Made by a program: the position numbers and the translations under genes
Part shown: positions 1 to 5,449 of the stretch, one piece after another
Position numbering within the stretch: the first letter of the stretch is position 1
Layout: the number at the start of each line of letters is the position of its first letter
The notes under the pieces: generated by a model
Database searches by the model: none
What the model saw: only the letters and a program-made list of their open reading frames with translations
Told to the model about the DNA's origin: nothing
NCBI GenBank assembly: GCA_041301185.1
Contig: JBFYSV010000281.1
Coordinates: 1 to 8,243, forward strand
DNA length: 8,243 bases
DNA from: JAQBDA01 sp041301185
GTDB taxonomy: Bacteria; Chloroflexota; Anaerolineae; Anaerolineales; UBA4823
Direction: 5' to 3'

Positions 1-459
1 AGCAGACCTGCTCCCCAGGCGGTGATAAATCCCTGCCTGGGCCAGCATGACCAGCGCCACCCATCCACCCACCCCGCGCCACAGGCGTGTATCCAGTTTC
101 AGCATCTTATCACCGCGCCGCGCCTGGAGTACTCTGCCCAACACATCATCTTCAGTCAATACGGGGTCTAACCCGAGCACGTTATCACCTTTGGTGCGCA
201 GGGTATGTTTCCCCTCATTGGACTGAACGCGCAGAACCCGGTGGGCGATTAAGCCATCCTGGCGTTGGAAGACCACGATGTCACCGCGCCGGATTTGCCA
301 TTTACCATGCGCCACCAGCAGCTGGTCTACCTCACGCAAGAGTGGCAGCATGCTGCTGCCGCGCACCGGGATCCAATGCGCCTCCCCGGCCTGCCCCCAC
401 AGGTCTATTCCGGCTTTCAAGATATCCGGAGGAATCAGGCGATCTGGGGTGTTGGTCAA
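1..459 (-). CDS. S26-family signal peptidase-like protein, SipW/archaeal type (3' end beyond window)
   Basis: This frame stays open from a TTG start to the window edge, giving 153 codons and no stop, so the C-terminus is missing. Signal peptidases of this type cleave exported proteins at the membrane. From the TTG the motifs occur in family order: GSSMLP around Ser36 (nucleophile box), RRGDIVVF at about 57-64, AHRV with His73, TKGDN at 89-93, Asp98, and LGRV at 107-110. His in place of the bacterial Lys general base matches the SipW/Sec11/archaeal Ser-His class. A hydrophobic stretch near 132-146 could be a C-terminal membrane segment; none is visible at the N-terminus. The TTG was chosen because a GGTGA-like ribosome site precedes it by 4 bases and it begins 4 bases after the kinase stop; TTG at 418-420 is an alternative. 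Related S24/S26 proteins also occur in peptide-modification clusters, so a specialised substrate is possible. The family call is firm; the substrate is unknown. Confidence 0.82.
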   Translation of the reverse strand, partial: MTNTPDRLIPPDILKAGIDLWGQAGEAHWIPVRGSSMLPLLREVDQLLVAHGKWQIRRGDIVVFQRQDGLIAHRVLRVQSNEGKHTLRTKGDNVLGLDPVLTEDDVLGRVLQARRGDKMLKLDTRLWRGVGGWVALVMLAQAGIYHRLGSRSA

Positions 460-463
460 AGAT

Positions 464-2722
464 TCACCCTGCTAACCGATCTTGATGAGGAGTTATTGTT
501 TCCCCCCCGCTCCACTCCACCCTGACCTGGGTGCCGCCTGCCGGGCGAGTGCTGATCTCCAGCTCTGCGCCAATCTGATCAGCGCGCTCGCGCATGATGC
601 CCAACCCCAGGTGGTCAATTGGGGCAGTCTCCAGCTCAAAGCCGCGCCCATCATCACGGATAACCATCCTCACCCGCCCATCCTGGCAGTTCAGGCTCAT
701 CTCTACCTGGCTGGCCTGGGCATGTTTGGCGATATTGTTCATCGCCTCCTGGGCAATCCGGTAAAATGCGATCTTGATATCCGCCGGCAGATCGCACTCA
801 ATATCCATCGAACAGTCCACCTGTACCAGGGCACGCCCGCTGAACGAATCACACAGATGGCGGAATAACTCGGTGACCTCGGCCTCCATCAGCGCGGTCG
901 GGCGCAATTCCAGCAATAATGTGCGCATCTCAGCCAGCGCGCCGCGGGTTAGCTGGCGCAACTCATCCAGCCTTCGCTTGCCCTCTTCAGGGTTTTTCTC
1001 CCACAAGCGGTTCAATACCTCAGCGATCAAGCTGGCAGAAAACAAGGACTGGGTCACCGCATCGTGGAGCTCGCGTGCCAGGCGCTGGCGCTCCTCTACT
1101 GTCGCCAAATATTGAGCCTGCTCGTAAAGCTGCGCGTTTTCTATCGCCAGTGAAGCCCGCTGTGCCAGGGCAATCAGCAGGCGCTGCTCGGTTTCCCCAA
1201 ATGCCCGAGGCCGGTGGTAGTTAACATTGAACACCCCGAAGATCTGCCCGCCGGTCTTGATCGGCACATGCATAAAGGAGCGGATACCTTCTGGGTCGGT
1301 GATGCGCTCGGATATGTGGGGGGCATCCCAGGTATCTTCGACGATTGCCGGTTCGCCAGTGACGACCACCTGTCCCACCAGACCTTCTCCGGGATCGAAA
1401 CTCATCCGTTCTAATGTTTCCGGGCTGAAACCGTTGGCAGCTCGTACTACCAGGCGCCCTGCGCTACGATCCCAAACCAGGATAGCACTTTTATCCGCTT
1501 GCAAAACATCCAGGGCAACATTGACCAACGCTTGTAGAACCTGCTCCAGCTCCAGGTGGCGGTATAGCTCCTCGTCTGCCCGGTAGAGCGACTCCAGCTC
1601 GTAGGTGCGCTCAGCAACCCGCTGCTCCAATTGCGAATAAGAATCGCGCAATTGCCGCGCCATCAGGCTGAATTGCTCGGCAAGCTCTTCAATCTCATCA
1701 TTGGTTTTGGCAGTGATGGTTTGATCGAAATTGCCCTGGGCAACCTCCTGGGCAGCGATGATCAGCTCGTTGATCGGCTTGGTGATCCGCCGCACACCGA
1801 ACGCAACCACTATCACCGGAATTACAATCCCTAGCGCAATCAAAATAAATAAAAACTGGCGATATCCCTGGCTAGCACTGGTCAATGCCGCCCAGGTTTC
1901 CTCGGTCACCAGCCCCCAGTTGGTGCCCGGCACGGGCGCATAACCGGCGACGATATCCGTGCCTTCCACATCCCGGGTGCGGCTGGCGCCCGCCTGACCA
2001 GTAAGCAAGCTTTGTACCGCAGATTGGCTGGAGAAATCCGTCCCGATTCGCTCTGGGTCGGGGTGATAGATCACCCTTCCCTTCCCGTCAACCAGATAAA
2101 TCCTGCCGCTCTCCACCAGTCGCTGCTTGACAATCCCGCCGTAGAAGGCGCTTACCGAGCTGGCGCCTGTGCGGAACATCCCCACTAAGACCCCCTGCAG
2201 CTCACCCTGATCGCCAAAAATAGGCGCCGCAACGGCGATCACATCGCTATCCTGCGGTCCATCGGGGAGGATATCGGAATACACAGCCTGAGGCGAGCGC
2301 ACGATTTGGCCAAAATAAGCCCTGCCGGACCAATCTTCGCCAAGTATTTCCTGCCGTTCTGGCAAGGTAGCCACAACTTCACCGTGCTGGTCCAGCACGA
2401 CCACCCCGCCATCAAAGACTACCAGCCGGTTTGATTCATCTGACAAGGCCTGCTTCTTCGCGTCGCCATTCCCCCGGCGCAAGCCAGCCGCCCGAGTAAC
2501 CTCGGTCAGGATTTGCGCGTTGTTGTTCAACTCGTTAGCCAGCTGGCTTGCAGAAAGACGGGTTAACTGCGTATCACGCTCAATCACCAGGTCTTCAGCA
2601 GCTGCCTGGTACGCCAAAAACGTGACGATTAATACCCCCAGTAAAATCAGGACCGTCGGGATAAATGACCAGGCTATGATCTTAAGTGCCAACCCCCGCC
2701 GGCGGGTTTTCCGTTCAACCAT
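464..2722 (-). CDS. Membrane sensor histidine kinase (dCache-HAMP-GAF-HisKA_3-HATPase)
   Basis: This 752-residue protein is a complete sensor kinase that autophosphorylates on His and donates phosphate to a response regulator. Visible order: positively charged N-terminus; membrane segment at about 13-38; extracytoplasmic double-Cache-like region at about 40-285 (with GRIYLVDGKGRVIYHP near 206-221); second membrane segment at about 288-310; HAMP at about 308-365 (RRITKPINEL); a short coiled coil; GAF at about 385-535; and a NarL-type dimerisation domain with RLARELHDAVTQS, His553 being the phosphoacceptor. The ATPase domain has the N box (EAMNNIAKHA, 659-668), G1 (DDGRGF, 690-695) and G2 (GLGIMRERA, 706-714). 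All catalytic motifs look intact. The gene starts 5 bases after the solute-binding protein stop, with AAGGT about 10 bases upstream of the ATG, so the two are probably co-transcribed. HisKA_3 kinases normally pair with NarL/FixJ regulators, which fits the regulator at 4667-5308. The ligand is unknown; the neighbouring binding protein may supply it. Confidence 0.93.
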   Translation of the reverse strand: MVERKTRRRGLALKIIAWSFIPTVLILLGVLIVTFLAYQAAAEDLVIERDTQLTRLSASQLANELNNNAQILTEVTRAAGLRRGNGDAKKQALSDESNRLVVFDGGVVVLDQHGEVVATLPERQEILGEDWSGRAYFGQIVRSPQAVYSDILPDGPQDSDVIAVAAPIFGDQGELQGVLVGMFRTGASSVSAFYGGIVKQRLVESGRIYLVDGKGRVIYHPDPERIGTDFSSQSAVQSLLTGQAGASRTRDVEGTDIVAGYAPVPGTNWGLVTEETWAALTSASQGYRQFLFILIALGIVIPVIVVAFGVRRITKPINELIIAAQEVAQGNFDQTITAKTNDEIEELAEQFSLMARQLRDSYSQLEQRVAERTYELESLYRADEELYRHLELEQVLQALVNVALDVLQADKSAILVWDRSAGRLVVRAANGFSPETLERMSFDPGEGLVGQVVVTGEPAIVEDTWDAPHISERITDPEGIRSFMHVPIKTGGQIFGVFNVNYHRPRAFGETEQRLLIALAQRASLAIENAQLYEQAQYLATVEERQRLARELHDAVTQSLFSASLIAEVLNRLWEKNPEEGKRRLDELRQLTRGALAEMRTLLLELRPTALMEAEVTELFRHLCDSFSGRALVQVDCSMDIECDLPADIKIAFYRIAQEAMNNIAKHAQASQVEMSLNCQDGRVRMVIRDDGRGFELETAPIDHLGLGIMRERADQIGAELEISTRPAGGTQVRVEWSGGETITPHQDRLAG

Positions 2723-2727
2723 TCAGT

Positions 2728-4089
2728 TCAGACCTTCTGCTGGGCTTCCTGAACCTGGAGACTAACTTCTTGCATTATATCTACCTGAGCCTGTCCCAGG
2801 ATGAATATCTTGTCCCATGCAGCGTAGACCAGCCGCTTGGCATCCGCCATGTTCGGGAAAACCTCGGCAGTGACGGAGTAACCCTTCAGGTGACCGTCGG
2901 CAAAAGCTGCTATATCCAGGTCTTCGGTCTGGGCAGGAAACTCATTTCGGATGAATTGCTCCCAATCTTTGAGCAGAGACGCCCGCGCCGGCTGCAGGAA
3001 ATTTGCCCGCGCCATGGCACGACCATAATCTTTGCTGATCAGGAATTTTAATAACTCCCAGGAAGCATCCGGATAGCGGGTGCCGATATAAATCCCGTAT
3101 CCGTCTGTGGTTGCCAGGGTAACTCTACGAACCGGACCCGCCGGAAATGGAGCAACACCAACCCGAAATTTTGCCTCGGTCAGAATGTCTTTCAATGCCC
3201 AGGACCCGTCTTCAATCATCGCAACCCTTTCTGCCACAAATGCCTGACGGGTATTCATATTGTTAACGTCTAGCGGCGAAGCCATCACCCGGTCATCCCA
3301 AATGCGCGCCCGGATCCACTCCATCGCAGCCAATGCCTGGGGTTCTGCCATGCGGCTGACGGCAGGATCATCTTCATCGACAAACCGCCCGCCCCACCCA
3401 TTGACATGCACCTGGATCCGCTCCCAGGAAATATCCAACATGCTGCCCCATAGATCGGTCTCGCCGTCTCCATCCCGATCAGTGGTCACGCTGCGCATTT
3501 TTTCCAGGTAATCATCCAGGGTCCACTCGCTGGCTGGATACTCTACTCCAAGCTCGTCAAACAAATCTTTGTTGTAATACACTGCCAGGGCGCCATGATA
3601 CTTGGGCAAACCGTACTGGCGTCCATCCCGGGTGAAGAACGAGTTGTACTGCGCCGGATCCCAATCAGCGATCGCTTCCGCATCCAGATCAGCCTCCACG
3701 TAAGGCCGCAGATCAAGCGTCTGCCCCTCCTGAGCCAGGATTGGGTAAAAAGAGCAACACGCAGAAAAGACATCCGGTGAGGTGCCAGCTTTCATGTCGA
3801 CCAGCAAGGATTCCTCGACATCCACCGGGTCGGGCACATAGAAGACGCGAATCTCCGGGTACTCCTGGTGGAACTTTGCCAACATCTCCTGAGCCATAGG
3901 TGGGAACCACTCGGTACGCCAATCCTGGTAGACGAGCTGGGTTGCCTCTTGCGGCGTGGGGGTTAATAATCCGCCAACTGAGCCGCATGCCTGTAAGGCT
4001 GTTCCGGCTGCCGTGATACCTGCCAGCCGTAGAAAGCCCCGCCTGGAGAGTATTCTTTGGTTTAGCTGAAGGAAATCTTTTTCTGGCAT
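2728..4089 (-). CDS. Extracellular solute-binding lipoprotein, family 1 (sugar type), Tat-exported
   Basis: The 453-residue protein resembles family 1 ABC solute-binding proteins for sugars or oligosaccharides. The N-terminus carries a twin-arginine motif (SRRGFLRLAG, Arg16-Arg17) followed by a lipobox, LQAC, with Cys35, so it is probably folded before export and lipid-anchored. Family features: TSPDVF at about 103-108, GLPKYHGALAVYYNKDLFDELG near 160-181, a DxDxDGxxD calcium-type loop at 204-212, the MIEDGSW segment near 291-297, and the C-terminal region with SWELLKFLIS at about 343-352. Two adjacent cysteines (111-112) are the only Cys besides the lipidated one. An in-frame ATG lies two codons upstream at 4095, but GGAGG directly abuts it, whereas GGAGG is 6 bases from the ATG at 4089; I therefore chose 4089. 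No permease or ATPase gene is nearby, and the kinase gene follows after 5 bases, so a sensory rather than transport role is inferred. A transport role with permeases elsewhere remains possible. Confidence 0.9.
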   Translation of the reverse strand: MPEKDFLQLNQRILSRRGFLRLAGITAAGTALQACGSVGGLLTPTPQEATQLVYQDWRTEWFPPMAQEMLAKFHQEYPEIRVFYVPDPVDVEESLLVDMKAGTSPDVFSACCSFYPILAQEGQTLDLRPYVEADLDAEAIADWDPAQYNSFFTRDGRQYGLPKYHGALAVYYNKDLFDELGVEYPASEWTLDDYLEKMRSVTTDRDGDGETDLWGSMLDISWERIQVHVNGWGGRFVDEDDPAVSRMAEPQALAAMEWIRARIWDDRVMASPLDVNNMNTRQAFVAERVAMIEDGSWALKDILTEAKFRVGVAPFPAGPVRRVTLATTDGYGIYIGTRYPDASWELLKFLISKDYGRAMARANFLQPARASLLKDWEQFIRNEFPAQTEDLDIAAFADGHLKGYSVTAEVFPNMADAKRLVYAAWDKIFILGQAQVDIMQEVSLQVQEAQQKV

Positions 4090-4095
4090 AGCCAT

Positions 4096-4100
4096 CCTCC
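4096..4100 (-). promoter_or_regulatory. Shine-Dalgarno GGAGG that decides the solute-binding protein start
   Basis: GGAGG (cctcc on the plus strand) sits immediately before the ATG at 4095, too close to serve it, and 6 bases before the ATG at 4089. This favours initiation at the second ATG and removes two residues from the longest reading. Confidence 0.7.
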
Positions 4101-4110
4101 GTAAGAATAA

Positions 4111-4138
4111 AGTATAACGAGGACTGGCTTAAACACAA
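4111..4138 (-). promoter_or_regulatory. Candidate sigma70-type promoter for the solute-binding protein operon
   Basis: Reading the minus strand, TTGTGT (4138-4133) is followed after 16 bases by TATACT (4116-4111). The -10 hexamer has 5 of 6 consensus bases; the -35 has only TTG in common with TTGACA. A start a few bases past the -10 would give a short leader carrying the GGAGG ribosome site. This would let the lipoprotein, kinase and peptidase be expressed separately from the receiver gene upstream. It is a pattern match only. Confidence 0.45.
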
Positions 4139-4170
4139 GAGGGAAATCAATTATCTCGATTTCCCTCTTG
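4136..4170 (-). terminator. Perfect 13-bp intergenic hairpin, possible weak terminator or attenuator
   Basis: Arms at 4136-4148 and 4158-4170 are exact reverse complements (caagagggaaatc / gatttccctcttg) around a 9-base loop. It lies 10 bases after the receiver-protein stop. On the minus-strand transcript it is followed by UGUUUAAG, a poor U-tract, so termination may be partial. It could also be an RNA-stability or processing hairpin. Its distal arm touches the candidate -35 of the next operon. Confidence 0.55.
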
Positions 4171-4180
4171 CCAAGAATGG

Positions 4181-4576
4181 TCAGGCTATATCGTTCCTGC
4201 ACAGATCACGAATAATCTTCACCAAAGTTTCCGGGGGGTCAGTCTTGTTGATCAGGATATCTGCCTGGCAGTTCTTTTCCATGCGGTGCAGTTCTGGACG
4301 GCTGGTGAGCGCAATCACTTTTACCCTGGGGCATAATGCTCGGATATCCAGCAGGATATTTGGCAGCGATTGGCCACTCTGTTTTTTGCTTTGCATAGTT
4401 AACCCGGCTAGCTCAGCGTCCAATAAAATGACATCCGGGCATATACGGGAGGCCTGCGAGAGCAGGCTATCCCCATCCGCCACTTCAGTAACGACGCAAT
4501 CGTTTTTCTCCTGTTCAAGCAGAAAACGAAGCGCCGAACGAACCCCAGACTGATCGTCCGCAATGAGAACCTTCAT
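4181..4576 (-). CDS. Stand-alone receiver (REC) domain response regulator
   Basis: The 131-residue protein is a single CheY-like receiver with no output domain. Visible phosphorylation-site residues: acidic pair Asp7-Asp8 after MKVLIA, phosphoacceptor Asp53 in PDVILLDAELAG, Thr91 in IALTS, and Lys111 in INKTD. It is therefore probably competent to accept phosphate. The segment between the phosphorylation loop and the next helix is longer than usual and polar (about 59-73, SKKQSGQS), so this is not a minimal CheY. It lies between the NarL-type regulator and the binding protein/kinase operon, flanked by a terminator upstream and a hairpin downstream. Likely roles are phosphate sink, connector, or regulation by protein contact. 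No purine-rich ribosome site precedes the ATG (upstream bases CTCGACCGGCAT), suggesting leaderless or weak initiation. Confidence 0.88.
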   Translation of the reverse strand: MKVLIADDQSGVRSALRFLLEQEKNDCVVTEVADGDSLLSQASRICPDVILLDAELAGLTMQSKKQSGQSLPNILLDIRALCPRVKVIALTSRPELHRMEKNCQADILINKTDPPETLVKIIRDLCRNDIA

Positions 4577-4586
4577 ATGCCGGTCG

Positions 4587-4592
4587 AGTATA
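4587..4592 (-). promoter_or_regulatory. Candidate -10 box (TATACT) for the receiver-domain gene
   Basis: TATACT on the minus strand lies 10 bases before the ATG at 4576. A transcript starting at the usual distance would begin within a few bases of the start codon, giving a leaderless message. No good -35 is visible, because the upstream bases belong to the terminator of the preceding gene. This is a weak call from a hexamer and its position. Confidence 0.3.
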
Positions 4593-4596
4593 AATC

Positions 4597-4635
4597 AAAA
4601 CCTCCCCCGGCACACCCTGCACCTGGGGAGGTTTT
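4597..4635 (-). terminator. Rho-independent terminator after the NarL-type regulator gene
   Basis: Perfect 11-bp inverted repeat: aaaacctcccc at 4597-4607 and ggggaggtttt at 4625-4635, with a 17-base loop. On the minus-strand transcript the stem ends in UUUU followed by GAUUUA, about 30 bases past the regulator stop. On the plus strand it ends in six T, so it could work in both directions. It separates the NarL-type gene from the receiver gene. Confidence 0.8.
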
Positions 4636-4666
4636 TTGCTATCCTCAGGATTAGATTCTACCCCGG

Positions 4667-5308
4667 TCATTTGACCAGGTTGTTTCGCAACGCCAGCGCA
4701 ACTGCCTCTGTACGGCTGGACACGCCCAGCTTGGAAAGAACACTGCTTACATGGAACTTAACCGTCGAGCGGCTGACCACCAACCGTTCGGCAATCTGGT
4801 TATTGCTCAACCCCTCTACCAGCAAAGCCAGCACCTCTTGCTCCCGCTCAGTCAAATCCGCGCCTGGGTTGGCTGGTTCCCGGCTGGCCTGGATCAACGC
4901 CTGGGCAGCTTCCACCGCCAGGGTTGGACGACCGACAAATGCAGAACGGATCGCATTTGCCAGATCTTCCGCAGAAACATTCTTCAATAGGTAACCAATT
5001 GCTCCTGCCTGTAATGCTCCCTGTACCAATTCCTGTTCCTTGAAGCTGGTCAATGCAATCACCTGAATCTTCGGGCATTTTTTGCGGATTGCACGCGTTG
5101 CCGCTGCGCCGTCCATACCCGGCATAATCAGATCCATTAAGATCACATCTGGATTCAGCTTATCGCATAGTTGTACGGCCTCCTCGCCCCCGCTGGCCTC
5201 TCCAACCAGCTCCAGGTCTTCGTAAGCCAGCAAAAAAGCACTCAAACCACTCCGAACGACAGTATGATCATCCACCAGCATGACTCGAATTGGCTCGTTT
5301 GTTTGCAT
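4667..5308 (-). CDS. NarL/FixJ-family response regulator (REC + LuxR-type HTH)
   Basis: This complete 213-residue transcription factor has a receiver domain at about 7-122 and a LuxR-type helix-turn-helix at about 150-213. Receiver residues: Asp13-Asp14, phosphoacceptor Asp59 in VILMDLIMPGMDG, Thr87 in IALTS, and Lys109 in YLLKN. The DNA-binding part has LTEREQEVLALLVEGLSNNQIA and the recognition-helix region STVKFHVSSVLSKLG. All key residues are present, so it should be phosphorylated and bind DNA as a dimer. It is the natural partner for the HisKA_3 kinase at 464-2722, though a terminator and the receiver gene lie between them. The ATG at 5306-5308 has AGGAGA 6 bases upstream, which supports this start. 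Its targets are unknown; the adjacent operon is the obvious candidate. Confidence 0.94.
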   Translation of the reverse strand: MQTNEPIRVMLVDDHTVVRSGLSAFLLAYEDLELVGEASGGEEAVQLCDKLNPDVILMDLIMPGMDGAAATRAIRKKCPKIQVIALTSFKEQELVQGALQAGAIGYLLKNVSAEDLANAIRSAFVGRPTLAVEAAQALIQASREPANPGADLTEREQEVLALLVEGLSNNQIAERLVVSRSTVKFHVSSVLSKLGVSSRTEAVALALRNNLVK

Positions 5309-5388
5309 CAGCTATCTCCTGCAGGTAACACTGCCAGCCCGCCCTGCCATCTCCAGATTAAGTGCAGCCTTGAACTCTCAGCAGAAGC

Positions 5389-5419
5389 ATTATACTAAAT
5401 TTCGATGGGACTTACACAA
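5389..5419 (-). promoter_or_regulatory. Candidate promoter for the NarL-type regulator
   Basis: A perfect TATAAT (5394-5389) lies in the 141-base gap upstream of the regulator. TTGTGT (5419-5414) is 19 bases further upstream, a longer spacer than the usual 17. The implied untranslated leader is about 75 bases and ends in the AGGAGA ribosome site. The -10 match is good; the -35 is uncertain. Confidence 0.5.
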
Positions 5420-5421
5420 TT

Positions 5422-5434
5422 GGAGGGAGGGTGG
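5422..5434 (+). other. Short G-rich tract (GG-GGG-GGG-GG), possible two-tetrad quadruplex
   Basis: The plus strand reads ggagggagggtgg: four G-runs separated by single bases, just upstream of the candidate -35 of the regulator gene. Two-tetrad quadruplexes are weak. The tract may simply be compositional. Confidence 0.25.
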
Positions 5435-5449
5435 ATGTGTATATTTGTC

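Noticed and set aside
87..485. 132-codon plus-strand open frame, with overlapping frames at 265-525 and 278-475
   Set aside because: It lies antisense to the signal peptidase gene, whose minus-strand motifs (GSSMLP, GDIVVF, AHRV, TKGDN) are clear. The plus-strand translations are low-complexity and resemble nothing.
2686..3051. 121-codon plus-strand open frame antisense to the binding protein
   Set aside because: It spans the kinase-binding protein junction on the opposite strand, and its translation has no recognisable domain.
2728..4089. Complete ABC sugar-import operon
   Set aside because: Only the binding protein is present; neither permease nor ATPase genes occur anywhere in the window.
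3713..4150. 145-codon minus-strand frame overlapping the start of the binding-protein gene
   Set aside because: It is a shifted frame across the same DNA. The binding-protein frame has the Tat motif, lipobox and family motifs, while this one has none.
4641..4651. Short palindrome ATCCTCAGGAT next to the terminator
   Set aside because: Only 5-bp arms around one base. This is too short to call an operator, and no second copy was noticed in the window.
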